A stretch of 64,000 bases of DNA from Lachnospiraceae bacterium (GTDB taxonomy: Bacteria; Bacillota; Clostridia; Lachnospirales; Lachnospiraceae): the NCBI GenBank assembly GCA_016281335.1, contig JAEEIK010000036.1, positions 96,161 through 160,160 of the forward strand. The letters run 5' to 3'. Below the pieces are notes generated by a model, which did not search any database, was not told the DNA's origin, and saw only the letters and a program-made list of their open reading frames with translations. A program made the position numbers and the translations under genes. Shown here piece by piece: positions 1-9,326 of this stretch. How positions within the stretch are numbered: the stretch's first letter is position 1; every line of letters begins with the position of its first letter.

Positions 1-2138
1 CTTTCCGTAAGGGTTGAAAGTATCTCATCAAGCTGTTCACGAAGGAGAGTAAATGCTGCCGCATCAGCGGGAACGGGAACATTATCATCCTTGATGAAAT
101 CACCGAGATGTGAATCTTCCTCCTCACCTATGGGAGTTTCCAGTGATACAGGCTCCTGAGATATCTTGAGTATCTCACGTACCCTTTCTTCAGGCATATC
201 CATCCTCTCGGCTATCTCTGCCGGGGACGGCTCCCTGCCCAGTTCCTGGAGCAGCTGTCTGTTTATCCTTATGATCTTATTGATCGTTTCAACCATATGC
301 ACCGGGATACGTATGGTACGCGCCTGATCTGCAATGGCTCTGGTTATTGCCTGACGTATCCACCATGTCGCATAGGTAGAGAACTTATAACCCTTGCGGT
401 AATCAAACTTTTCAACCGCTTTTATAAGTCCCAGGTTTCCTTCCTGTATAAGATCCAGGAAGAGCATTCCGCGGCCGACATAGCGCTTCGCTATACTTAC
501 AACGAGTCTTAAGTTCGCCTGGGACAGGTCTTTTCCTGCTTTCTGACCGGTCTCAACTATAGCCTCATTTGCAGCTATCTTCTTCTCAAGTTCAGCTTTT
601 TTCTTTTGAAGCTCCGCCGTCTTCTTTACGGTATTCTTTTTCGACTTGAGATCTTCCAGCTGCTTTTTGATATCCGCGAGCTTTTTCTTCTGATCCCTTA
701 ATCTGTCATTGGCTTCATAACCGGCTTCCATCTTTTTCGCAAGATCGATCTCATCTTCTGCGGAAAGAAGCTGCACACGGCCTATCTCCTTAAGGTACAT
801 CCTTACGGGATCTTCTATATTCGTTCCGTCTCCTGCAGCATTCTCAAGGTTCTCCAGATCAAGATCCACATCTATCTCGCCTTCCTCAAGTGCCAGTTCC
901 TCTTCGGGTATATCTTCGTCGTCGATCTGCTCAAGGCGAAGTATTATCTTATTTTTGTTCAGTGCATCCCAGATCTTATCAAACTGTTCCTCATCCAGAT
1001 TGAATTCCGAGAAAGTATCTATCACTTCCTGATACTCCGCAAAGCCTTTTTTCTTTGCTATGTTCAGGAGTTCCTTTAGTTTCTCATCAAAGTTTCCGGG
1101 AGCCATTTCTTCCGGATCTCTGTCCTCATCATTGATCTGAGGATCCGGAATAAGTTTTATCTCAGTTTTCTTTTCATGAGCAGCTTTTTTATCAGCTGCA
1201 TTCTTTTTTACGGGTTCTGCTTTCTTATTCATGTTCGTCTTCTTTACCGTTTCATTTTTCTTTTCTGTTTCATTTATCTTCACGTTTTCCGCTTTCTTAA
1301 CGCTTGCTTCTTTCTTGGGAGCTACGGACTTTTTCTCGGGAACCGCTTTCTTTGCCGTTGCATTTTTCTTTACATCTGCTGTCTTTTTAACGGACTCGGC
1401 TTTTTTTGTGTTCACCGCTTTCTTTACGGCTGTATTTTTCTTTGCAGGCATTGCCTTACTTACTGTTGCCGGCTTTTTTGCAGCTGCCGTTTTCTTTGCA
1501 GGCACTGCTTTCTTTACAGGCGCTGCCTTCTTCGCAGGAGCTGCTTTCTTTACAACCGCTGCCTTCTTTGCAGGCGTTGTCTTCTTTACCGCTGCCGCCT
1601 TCTTTGCAGGCGCCGCTTTCTTTACGGGCGTCACTTTCTTTGCGGGTGCCGCCTTCTTTACCGCTGATGTTTTCTTTGCGGGCACAGCCTTCTTTACCGC
1701 TGCCGCTTTCTTTGCGGGTGCCGCCTTCTTTACCGCTGCCGCTTTCTTCGCAGGAGCCGCTTTCTTTACGGGCACTGCCTTCTTTGCAGGAGCCGCTTTC
1801 TTTACGGGCACTGTCTTCTTTGCAGGTGCTGCTTTCTTTACAACTGCCGCCTTCTTAGCAACTGCAGTCTTCTTTACAGGCACCGCCTTTTTAGCAGGAG
1901 CTGCTTTCTTTACAGCTGCTGCCTTCTTCACAGGCGTTGTTTTCTTTACAACCGCTGCCTTCTTTGCAGGCACTGTTTTCTTTACTGCCGCCGCCTTCTT
2001 TGCAGGCGCTGCCTTCTTTACAACCGTGGCCTTCTTTACAGGCGCTGTTTTCTTTGCAGCTGCCTCTTTCTTTGCAGGCGCTGCTTTCTTTACAGGCGCT
2101 GCCTTCTTTGTATTCTTAGTGCTGTTCTTCTGGGCCAT
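1..2138 (-). CDS. rpoD: RNA polymerase primary sigma factor RpoD, partial (C-terminus beyond left edge), with giant Lys-rich N-terminal tail
   Basis: Housekeeping sigma factor that directs RNA polymerase to promoters. It is absent from the ORF track because it runs off the window; 712 codons are visible. The ATG at 2138 follows AAGGAGGAG, 14 bp after the dnaG stop. Residues about 12-320 are hexapeptide repeats of the [12 protein letters not shown] kind. An acidic linker follows, then region 1.1 ([17 protein letters not shown], about 344), region 1.2 ([12 protein letters not shown], about 440), a Lys/Glu coiled-coil insertion (about 473-530), regions 2.1-2.4 ([34 protein letters not shown]) and region 3. 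The window ends at the start of region 4 (ILSTLTE). The sigma core is canonical, so the protein should be functional. The tail is far longer and more basic than in typical Firmicutes RpoD. Confidence 0.96.
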   Translation of the reverse strand, partial: MAQKNSTKNTKKAAPVKKAAPAKKEAAAKKTAPVKKATVVKKAAPAKKAAAVKKTVPAKKAAVVKKTTPVKKAAAVKKAAPAKKAVPVKKTAVAKKAAVVKKAAPAKKTVPVKKAAPAKKAVPVKKAAPAKKAAAVKKAAPAKKAAAVKKAVPAKKTSAVKKAAPAKKVTPVKKAAPAKKAAAVKKTTPAKKAAVVKKAAPAKKAAPVKKAVPAKKTAAAKKPATVSKAMPAKKNTAVKKAVNTKKAESVKKTADVKKNATAKKAVPEKKSVAPKKEASVKKAENVKINETEKKNETVKKTNMNKKAEPVKKNAADKKAAHEKKTEIKLIPDPQINDEDRDPEEMAPGNFDEKLKELLNIAKKKGFAEYQEVIDTFSEFNLDEEQFDKIWDALNKNKIILRLEQIDDEDIPEEELALEEGEIDVDLDLENLENAAGDGTNIEDPVRMYLKEIGRVQLLSAEDEIDLAKKMEAGYEANDRLRDQKKKLADIKKQLEDLKSKKNTVKKTAELQKKKAELEKKIAANEAIVETGQKAGKDLSQANLRLVVSIAKRYVGRGMLFLDLIQEGNLGLIKAVEKFDYRKGYKFSTYATWWIRQAITRAIADQARTIRIPVHMVETINKIIRINRQLLQELGREPSPAEIAERMDMPEERVREILKISQEPVSLETPIGEEEDSHLGDFIKDDNVPVPADAAAFTLLREQLDEILSTLTE
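1180..2110 (-). repeat. 18-bp (hexapeptide) tandem repeat inside rpoD
   Basis: About 50 degenerate copies of an 18-bp unit encode six-residue blocks, mostly [12 protein letters not shown] or A-V-P-V-K-K. Third-position changes and conservative swaps suggest an old array kept under selection for Lys pairs rather than a recent slippage product. The repetition also keeps other frames open, which produces the spurious plus-strand ORFs at 1176-2142. Confidence 0.9.
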
Positions 2139-2152
2139 TTGATATCTCCTCC

Positions 2153-3925
2153 TTATAAACGGCCTGCCCGCCGCAGGTTTTCCAAGACTTTCTTCTTCTC
2201 AACCATTTTTTTGATGTCTTCGGCTCCTCCGGCCTCCGACCTGGATTTGTTAAGGCTTTCTTCCTTTACCCTGACTACGATCTCATAAAAAGCTTTTTCT
2301 TTTTCTGCCTCAGTATCCAGCGCAGAAAGTTTCGTGTGGAATATTTCCGATACCCTCTGCTGCTCCTCTATCTCATCAAAGAGATCCATTATCGCAGCCG
2401 GGTCCGTTTTACCGCTCTCAAGCTGTTCCAGTATACTTTCCGCTACCTTCCGGTAAAGGGGATCGATAAAGTCCTCCACGCTTATCCGATCCTTTATCTT
2501 CTTATATTTCTCCGGTTCCTCAGTCAGCCATGTCAGAAGCAGCCTCTGGGCATACCCATCCGGATCGTCATCCCCGGACTTTGAAACAGGTTCAATGAAC
2601 TCAGTGCTCACCTCCACCCGTTCTCTCTTAAGTCCTCTTTTGGTAGCCATGGCAAAAAGCAGCTTCTTTAAGCCGTCTTCGGATATCCGGTATTCTTCAC
2701 ATACCGCATGCAGGTAATTATCCCGCTCCAATTCTTCTTCAAAATCCAGAAGTTTACTCGCTATTTCTCTTTGGAATTCCGTCTTCTGCGCGGGATCATT
2801 AAAATTGAAGCTGTCCCGCAGCACTTTTATCTCAAACATAAAGCCGTTTCCGGCATTGTTTATCCTCTCTTCAAAGGCTTCCCGCCCCTCTGCTTTTATA
2901 AACTCATCGGGATCCTTATAGGGTTTCAGGCTTATGACTCTTCCGTTCATTCCGCAATCACGGAGTATCCTTATGGCTTTCAGAGCAGCCCCTACTCCCG
3001 CTCCGTCACTGTCATAAGCTAAAAGTATATCTCTTGAAAAACGCTTGAGTATCATCGCCTGTTCAGGCGTAAATGCCGTTCCGAGAGATGCCACTGCCTG
3101 ATTGAATCCTGCCTGATGCATGGCTATCACATCCATATAGCCTTCGCAGAGTATAAAGTTGTCGCTTCTCGAACTTCTGGCAAAATTCAAGCCGTATAAG
3201 TTATTTCTTTTCTCAAAGACCGGTGTTTCCTGGGAATTAAGATATTTCGGCTTTGCATCCCCCATCACACGGCCGCCAAAGGCTATAACTTTATTATTGG
3301 CATCCGATATAGGAAACATCACCCGGTTGATAAAGCGGTCACGCATTCCTTCTTTTTCACCGAATACGCCAAGTCCCGCCTCTCTTATCAGTTCATCATC
3401 ATAGTCTTTGCTCTTTAAATACTTCACCAGATCATCAGAGTACTGCAGTGCATAACCCAGTCCGAATTTATGCATCGTCTCTTCCGTCAGTCCGCGGCTT
3501 TTAAAGTAATTCAGCCCCAGTTCTCCGCCCTGGTTTCTGAGTCTGTAATAAAAATAGGTTGCGGCAGTCTTGTTTATATCGTAAAGGCACTGTTTCTTTG
3601 CCGCCTTCTTTTTCATCTCCTCCGTCATTTCCACTTCCGGAAGTTTTATGCCGGCGCGGTCTGCCAGAACTTTCATCGCCTCCTGAAAAGTGTAATTCTC
3701 ATACATTCGCACGAAGGTGATCACATTTCCGCCGGCATGACAGCCGAAACAGTGAAACATCTTTTTGGAAGGCGATACGGAAAAGGAAGGTGATTTTTCA
3801 TTATGAAACGGACACAAGCCAAAATAGTTGCTGCCCTGCTTTTTCAGCTGTACATGCTGAGAGATGACATCAACTATATCGTTCCTGTCCCTGACTTCCT
3901 GTATGATCTCTTCAGGATAATACAT
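2153..3925 (-). CDS. dnaG: DNA primase DnaG
   Basis: Makes RNA primers for replication at the fork together with DnaB helicase. The N-terminal CHC2 zinc finger is visible (CPFHNEKSP...HCFGCHAGG), followed by the TOPRIM catalytic domain with LCEGYMD and AYDSDGAG acidic motifs and a C-terminal helicase-binding region, about 590 residues in all. I moved the start from the track's 3967 to the ATG at 3925 ([11 protein letters not shown]). This is the usual DnaG beginning, lies 1 nt after the dgt stop, and removes a 14-residue extension lying inside dgt. It is transcribed as purL-dgt-dnaG-rpoD. Confidence 0.96.
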   Translation of the reverse strand: MYYPEEIIQEVRDRNDIVDVISQHVQLKKQGSNYFGLCPFHNEKSPSFSVSPSKKMFHCFGCHAGGNVITFVRMYENYTFQEAMKVLADRAGIKLPEVEMTEEMKKKAAKKQCLYDINKTAATYFYYRLRNQGGELGLNYFKSRGLTEETMHKFGLGYALQYSDDLVKYLKSKDYDDELIREAGLGVFGEKEGMRDRFINRVMFPISDANNKVIAFGGRVMGDAKPKYLNSQETPVFEKRNNLYGLNFARSSRSDNFILCEGYMDVIAMHQAGFNQAVASLGTAFTPEQAMILKRFSRDILLAYDSDGAGVGAALKAIRILRDCGMNGRVISLKPYKDPDEFIKAEGREAFEERINNAGNGFMFEIKVLRDSFNFNDPAQKTEFQREIASKLLDFEEELERDNYLHAVCEEYRISEDGLKKLLFAMATKRGLKRERVEVSTEFIEPVSKSGDDDPDGYAQRLLLTWLTEEPEKYKKIKDRISVEDFIDPLYRKVAESILEQLESGKTDPAAIMDLFDEIEEQQRVSEIFHTKLSALDTEAEKEKAFYEIVVRVKEESLNKSRSEAGGAEDIKKMVEKKKVLENLRRAGRL

Positions 3926-3926
3926 A

Positions 3927-4934
3927 TCACATTCCCTGCCATGATTTGGGAACAAACAGATCCTCATATACCGTTATGGCATGGTGATCCGTCATGGATG
4001 CGATATGATCGCATACCACCCTTTCCTTTGTCTCTCCCCGCTCCAGCAGCTTCTTAAGCTCTGCGGGGAGCGCATCTATATTGTGGGTGTAATATTCAAA
4101 TAAAGTTTTTACCAGGGATTCCGCCTTTGACTCCTCCCCTTTGACCACAGGGTTTTGGTAAACATTTACAAACATAAAGTTGCGCATGTCTATCATGGCT
4201 TTTTCCACTTCGGGAGACATGCATATCCTGTCTTTTCCCCGACTCTCCGAAATGATATTGTGGATCAGCTTATCCAGTCTTTCCTTGGTGGTCATGCCAA
4301 GCACCCTGCCTATCTCTTCGGGTACATCCTTATCGGTAAGCACACCCGCTCTTATGGCATCATCCATATCATGATGGATATAGGCAAGTTTATCGGACAG
4401 TCTCACGATCTGCCCTTCTACAGTAAAAGGCATGCTCTTCATCTGATGGTTTCTCATGCCGTCCAGCACTTCCAGCGTAAGATTCAGGCCTTCACCGTCT
4501 CTCTCCAGCACATCTACCACTCTTACCGACTGCTCATTATGTTCGAAGCCGTAAGGGCATATCTCATCCAGCGCCCTCTCCCCCGCATGTCCGAAAGGTG
4601 TATGTCCCAGATCATGACCGTTGGCTATGGCTTCCACCAGTTCCTCATTCATACGCAGAGCCCTGGCTATAGTCCTTGCTATCTGCGACACTTCAAGAGT
4701 GTGCGTAAGCCTTGTCCTGTAATGATCTCCTTCAGGGTTTAAGAATACCTGGGTCTTGTCCTTCAGGCGCCTGAAAGCTTTTGAATGAACGATCCTGTCC
4801 CTGTCCCTCTGATATACGGGCCTGATATCACAGGGTTCCTCCGGTTTCTTCCTGCCCCTGCTGTTTTCAGACAGTGACGCAAATTCACTCAGATTCTCTC
4901 TTTCCGCTTTTTCCAGTTCTTCCCTTATCAGCAT
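3927..4934 (-). CDS. dgt: Deoxyguanosinetriphosphate triphosphohydrolase-like HD protein
   Basis: HD-superfamily dNTP triphosphohydrolase of 335 residues that cleaves dNTPs to deoxynucleoside and triphosphate. The conserved entry HSKAFRRLKDKTQVF, RTRLTHTLEV, the HD motif GHDLGHTPFGHAGERAL and the later DMDDA aspartates are all present. The ATG at 4934 overlaps the purL stop (TAATG), which suggests translational coupling. dNTP removal encoded beside primase and sigma genes is a common Clostridia arrangement. Substrate preference cannot be read from sequence. Confidence 0.92.
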   Translation of the reverse strand: MLIREELEKAERENLSEFASLSENSRGRKKPEEPCDIRPVYQRDRDRIVHSKAFRRLKDKTQVFLNPEGDHYRTRLTHTLEVSQIARTIARALRMNEELVEAIANGHDLGHTPFGHAGERALDEICPYGFEHNEQSVRVVDVLERDGEGLNLTLEVLDGMRNHQMKSMPFTVEGQIVRLSDKLAYIHHDMDDAIRAGVLTDKDVPEEIGRVLGMTTKERLDKLIHNIISESRGKDRICMSPEVEKAMIDMRNFMFVNVYQNPVVKGEESKAESLVKTLFEYYTHNIDALPAELKKLLERGETKERVVCDHIASMTDHHAITVYEDLFVPKSWQGM

Positions 4935-7900
4935 TATTTAAAATACTCCACTCCTGATTCGAATATCTGCATATCCTGTTCGCCGTAGATGTTTACTGCA
5001 ACTCCCTGATCACGTCTCTCGGCATGAGCCATCTTACCGAAGCATCTTCCGTCCGGTGAAGTGATGCCCTCCACGGCTCCCATGGAACCGTTGATATTCC
5101 AGTATTCATCCATGGTCACATTTCCTTCGGTATCACAGTAGCGCGTTGCTATCTGACCGTTATCGGCAAGTTTCTTAAGCACATCTGCCGGTGCCACGAA
5201 TCTTCCTTCACCATGGGAAGCCGGAACAGTATAGACCTTTCCGAGACCGGCTTTTTGTAACCATGGACTCTTATCGGATACCACTCTCGTGTATGCCATT
5301 TTAGAGATATGTCTGTTTATCGTATTGAAAGTAAGCGTAGGTGAAAGCTCATTCTGTCCGCATATCCTTCCTTCCGGAACCAGTCCCAGTTTTATCAATG
5401 CCTGGAAGCCGTTACAGATACCCAGCGCCAGGCCGTCTCTTTCATTAAGCAGCTTCTCTACCGCTTCCTTCATCTTCTCGTTTCTGAAAGCTGTTGCAAA
5501 GAATTTAGCGCTTCCATCCGGTTCGTCACCTGCCGAAAAACCGCCGGGGAACATTATTATCTGCGCATTGTTTATCTCTGCCGCAAAGGCTTCGGCGCTT
5601 TCCCTTATATCCTCTGCATTTTGGTTGGTGAACACCCTTACCACCGCATAAGCGCCGGCTCTTTCAAAAGCTCTCGCACTGTCATATTCACAGTTCGTAC
5701 CCGGGAACACCGGAATAAATACCGTGGGTTTTGCCACCTTGTTCTTGCAGATATAAACCGTATCAGAGTGAACATCGGTGAATTCCACCTTCTCATCTTT
5801 TTCAACTCCGGCTACAGAAGGGAATACCTTTTCAAGTGTGGATGCCCAGGCATTCTCAAGTTCCGCCTGTCCGAGCTTCATATCAGCATGAATAAATTCT
5901 CCGCTTGTCACGGTACCGATGAGCTTTACACAATACTCTATTTCAGCATTAGCCTCATCCTTCATGAAGTTTTCCGCATCACTCTCTTCCATTTCCAGAA
6001 GCAGATCACCCATGCGGTTTATAAAGAGCTCCTCACTCTCAAGTTCTTTGTCAAGTTCTGCTCCGAGTCCGTTACCGAAGCCCATCTTGGCAACAGCAGC
6101 AGCAATACCGCCGGCATCCATTGACCATGCAGCTTTTACCTTACCTGCCTTGATCTGTGCATGTACAGCGGCGAATATGTCCATCGCCTCTTTGTATACG
6201 GGTACATCATATTCATCTCTCGGTATCTGTATATGTACCAGCTTATCCCCGGCCTTTTTGAATTCGGGAGTAAGCACATCGCTTATCTCATCCACATCAA
6301 CAGCAAAGCTTACCAGTGTAGGCGGAACATCTATATGATTGAAAGTTCCCGACATGGAATCCTTGCCGCCTATGGATGCCAGGCCGAAGCCGAGCTGCGC
6401 ATCATATGCGCCGAGCAATGCCGCAAAAGGCTGGCTCCAGCGGGCCGGATCTTCACTCATCCTTCTGAAGTATTCCTGGAAAGTGAAATGTATCTTTTTA
6501 TAGTCACCACCTGCGGCAACTATCTTTGAAACCGATGAAAGCACCGCATATATAGCTCCGTGATACGGGCTGAAGCTTGACAGATAAGGATCGAAGCCGT
6601 AGCTCATCATGGTCACGGTATCCGAAGAATCGGTTCCGCTCATGGGCAGTTTCGCCACCATGGTCTGAGTCTCTGTAAGCTGAAGCTTGCCGCCGTAAGG
6701 CATCAGCACACTTGCCGCTCCGATAGAAGAGTCAAACATCTCCACGAGACCTTTCTGCGAGCATTCGTTAAGATCGGACAGGGTCGCGATCCAGGCCCCT
6801 TTCTCATCCCCGGCCTTAAGACATTCTTCCGCTTTCTTACTAGCCACTTTATCCAGCGGATTATTCTCCTTGTCGGGAACATCCACCTTCACGCTGCACT
6901 CCTGATGAGCGCCGTTGGTATCAAGGAAAGCCCTTGAAAGATTTACTATATCCCTGCCTCTCCACTTAAGCACGAGCCTGGGTTCTTTTGTTACAGTCGC
7001 AACGCTTGTTGCCTCAAGGTTTTCCTCTGCCGCATACTTCATGAAACTGTCCACGTCCTTTGGATCGATCACAACAGCCATTCTCTCCTGGGACTCGGAT
7101 ATGGCAAGTTCCGTTCCGTCCAGTCCGGCATACTTCTTGGGCACCTTATCAAGATCCACGGTAAGCCCGTCTGCAAGCTCACCTATCGCAACCGACACGC
7201 CGCCGGCGCCGAAATCATTACACTTCTTTATCAGCTTACTTACTTCAGGTCTTCTGAACAGCCTCTGAAGTTTTCTCTCCGTAGGTGCATTACCCTTCTG
7301 CACTTCCGCGCCGCAGACTTCTATCGACTGCTCGGTGTGAACCTTAGAAGAGCCTGTTGCTCCACCGCAGCCGTCCCTTCCTGTCCTTCCGCCGAGAAGT
7401 ATGATAACATCCCCGGGATCGGAAGTGAGTCTCATCACGTTCTTCCTGGGAGCCGCTCCCATAACGGCACCGATCTCCATACGCTTCGCAACGTAATCGG
7501 GATGGTATATTTCTTTAACGTAACCTGTAGCCAGTCCTATCTGGTTACCGTATGAAGAATAGCCCGCAGCCGCGCCGCGCACCAGCTTCTTCTGGGGCAG
7601 CTTGCCCTTTATCGTATCGCCTACACTTACTCTCGGATCCGCTGCACCGGTGATCCTCATTGCCTGATATACATATGATCTTCCCGAAAGCGGATCTCTG
7701 ATGGCTCCGCCGAGGCAGGTAGCAGCACCTCCGAAAGGCTCTATTTCGGTAGGATGGTTGTGGGTCTCATTCTTAAAGCTTATAAGCCACTCTTCTGTGT
7801 AAGGGCTGGTACCGTCTCCGGGCTTTATCTCCACGGGAACGACTATGGAGCAGGCATTTATCTCATCGCTGACTTCCATATCCTTAAGCACACCGTCGGC

Positions 7901-8761
7901 TTTCAGTTTTTTCATTGCTATAAGAGCCAGATCCATCAGGCAGACATACTTGTCATCCCTGTCTCCGTAAAGTTCATTTCTGGTATCCAGATAACTTAAA
8001 TAGCTGGTCTCCAGCGGAGTGCGGTAATAACCTTCACCGAATTCCACGTTCTTCAGTTCCGTTGCAAAAGTCGTATGCCTGCAGTGATCGGACCAGTAGG
8101 TATCCAGCACTCTTATTTCGGTGATCGAGGGATCCCTCTTTTCCTCATCCCTGAAATAATTCTGAATGTGCTTGAAATCCGCTTTGGTCATTGCCAATCC
8201 AAGACTGTCATACAGCGAATATAATTCCTTCTCCTCAAGATCCTTGAAACCGTCAAACACGGCCACATCCGCAGGATCCTCGTAATTAACCTTAAGGCTC
8301 TCGGGCTTTACCTCATCAACTTCCCTTGAATCAACGGGGTTGATGCAGTATGCTTTGATCCTTTCAAATTCATCGTCTGAAATGTCGCCGCTAAGAACGT
8401 ATGTTACGGCTGTCTTTATGATGCACTCTTCATCCTCTTTCAAAAAGCGGATGCACTGCTCTGCAGAATCTGCCCTCTGGTCGAACTGTCCCGGCAGATA
8501 CTCCACCGAGAATACTCTCTCTCCGTCTTTAACGGGAAGTTTTTCTTCGAAAAGCTTATCAACGGGCGGCTCCGAGAACACCGTTCCCAGCGCTTCTTTG
8601 TAGGTCTCATCGCTGATGTTCTCTACATCATAACGGATGTATACCTTCACTCCCGTGATCTTCCTGATACCCAGGTAATCTCTTATATCGACAAAGAGCT
8701 CCCTGTCCTTAACCGCATAGTTCTCCTTTTTTGTGACGTAAATACGTCTTACTGTACCCAT
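4934..8761 (-). CDS. purL: Phosphoribosylformylglycinamidine synthase, single-chain form
   Basis: Converts FGAR plus glutamine and ATP to FGAM in de novo purine synthesis. At about 1275 residues it is the large form with both the synthetase (FGAM synthetase linker and AIR-synthase-like ATP domains, for example HNHPTEIEPFGGAATC) and the C-terminal glutamine amidotransferase (FPGTNCEYD, nucleophile in LGICNGFQ, His in SHGEGRF). The track starts at 8767, but AAAGG sits immediately against that ATG. The ATG at 8761 (MGTVRRIYV) has proper spacing. First gene of the purL-dgt-dnaG-rpoD operon, with a promoter at 8818-8846. Confidence 0.96.
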   Translation of the reverse strand: MGTVRRIYVTKKENYAVKDRELFVDIRDYLGIRKITGVKVYIRYDVENISDETYKEALGTVFSEPPVDKLFEEKLPVKDGERVFSVEYLPGQFDQRADSAEQCIRFLKEDEECIIKTAVTYVLSGDISDDEFERIKAYCINPVDSREVDEVKPESLKVNYEDPADVAVFDGFKDLEEKELYSLYDSLGLAMTKADFKHIQNYFRDEEKRDPSITEIRVLDTYWSDHCRHTTFATELKNVEFGEGYYRTPLETSYLSYLDTRNELYGDRDDKYVCLMDLALIAMKKLKADGVLKDMEVSDEINACSIVVPVEIKPGDGTSPYTEEWLISFKNETHNHPTEIEPFGGAATCLGGAIRDPLSGRSYVYQAMRITGAADPRVSVGDTIKGKLPQKKLVRGAAAGYSSYGNQIGLATGYVKEIYHPDYVAKRMEIGAVMGAAPRKNVMRLTSDPGDVIILLGGRTGRDGCGGATGSSKVHTEQSIEVCGAEVQKGNAPTERKLQRLFRRPEVSKLIKKCNDFGAGGVSVAIGELADGLTVDLDKVPKKYAGLDGTELAISESQERMAVVIDPKDVDSFMKYAAEENLEATSVATVTKEPRLVLKWRGRDIVNLSRAFLDTNGAHQECSVKVDVPDKENNPLDKVASKKAEECLKAGDEKGAWIATLSDLNECSQKGLVEMFDSSIGAASVLMPYGGKLQLTETQTMVAKLPMSGTDSSDTVTMMSYGFDPYLSSFSPYHGAIYAVLSSVSKIVAAGGDYKKIHFTFQEYFRRMSEDPARWSQPFAALLGAYDAQLGFGLASIGGKDSMSGTFNHIDVPPTLVSFAVDVDEISDVLTPEFKKAGDKLVHIQIPRDEYDVPVYKEAMDIFAAVHAQIKAGKVKAAWSMDAGGIAAAVAKMGFGNGLGAELDKELESEELFINRMGDLLLEMEESDAENFMKDEANAEIEYCVKLIGTVTSGEFIHADMKLGQAELENAWASTLEKVFPSVAGVEKDEKVEFTDVHSDTVYICKNKVAKPTVFIPVFPGTNCEYDSARAFERAGAYAVVRVFTNQNAEDIRESAEAFAAEINNAQIIMFPGGFSAGDEPDGSAKFFATAFRNEKMKEAVEKLLNERDGLALGICNGFQALIKLGLVPEGRICGQNELSPTLTFNTINRHISKMAYTRVVSDKSPWLQKAGLGKVYTVPASHGEGRFVAPADVLKKLADNGQIATRYCDTEGNVTMDEYWNINGSMGAVEGITSPDGRCFGKMAHAERRDQGVAVNIYGEQDMQIFESGVEYFK

Positions 8762-8817
8762 AGCCATCCTTTCTTCTTCTGCTTATTATGCCGTTGTCCT
8801 CACAACACCAACATATT

Positions 8818-8846
8818 ATTATACCCGAATTTACACTTTCTGTCTA
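8818..8846 (-). promoter_or_regulatory. Promoter of the purL-dgt-dnaG-rpoD operon
   Basis: On the minus strand, -35 TAGACA and -10 TATAAT are separated by 17 bp, giving a leader of about 50 nt before the purL start. I see no purine riboswitch or PurR-box pair in this short leader. Confidence 0.65.
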
Positions 8847-8858
8847 TATTACCTGCTT

Positions 8859-9311
8859 TCAGTAACTCCAGAATTCAATTAATTCCTTCATCTTTTTTAC
8901 GGCTTCGTACATGATCCCGTTTTTCGCGCCCTCGGTCCACATGCGCGCCTGGGTCTGCCCTTTCAGTATGTACTTGGAAAGTATTGCCCCCAGAACTTCT
9001 ATCTCCATGATCTGGGTGCGCTCTATCTGACGGCGTTCATCATTCTCATCCCGCATATTATACCGTCTGTAGACATACATGTAATTCCTGTCCATAAAAG
9101 ACGTCTTCTGTGCGCACTTAATGAAATTCATCAGTCCGGAATCATAGGTAGGTACCTGTATGGTGGTCTTCTTCCCTTCTCCCGGATCATAGGAAGAACC
9201 TGCCTCGGTTCCTTTCTTGCTCTCCAGGTAATCAAGATATCTGGAGAGTTCCTTCACATCTGCTTTGTACTTCTCCACCTTTTCGCTTATGCCTGCTTTC
9301 ATTTCCGGCAT
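8859..9311 (-). CDS. Uncharacterised 150-aa protein downstream of the hybrid kinase
   Basis: I do not recognise this family. The protein is soluble, with a predicted helical N-terminus (KVEKYKADVKELSRYLDYLE) and a basic, Tyr-rich middle (MDRNYMYVYRRYNMRDENDERR). No signal peptide or transmembrane segment is seen. The start is well supported by AAGGAGGTGAAGTAAGC before the ATG, 15 bp after the histidine kinase stop. The two genes are therefore probably co-transcribed, and a role linked to that signalling protein is possible. This is inference from position only. Confidence 0.75.
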   Translation of the reverse strand: MPEMKAGISEKVEKYKADVKELSRYLDYLESKKGTEAGSSYDPGEGKKTTIQVPTYDSGLMNFIKCAQKTSFMDRNYMYVYRRYNMRDENDERRQIERTQIMEIEVLGAILSKYILKGQTQARMWTEGAKNGIMYEAVKKMKELIEFWSY

Positions 9312-9326
9312 GCTTACTTCACCTCC

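Noticed and set aside
1176-2142. Plus-strand ORFs of 163, 303, 150 and 60 aa with Phe/Ala/Leu repeats
   Set aside because: They are antisense shadows of the rpoD Lys-rich repeat; the minus frame continues into an unmistakable sigma factor.
4155-4742. 195-aa plus-strand ORF
   Set aside because: Antisense to dgt, whose HD motifs and overlaps with neighbours are clear.
8762-8858. Purine riboswitch upstream of purL
   Set aside because: The leader is about 50 nt and shows no aptamer stems or conserved loop sequences.
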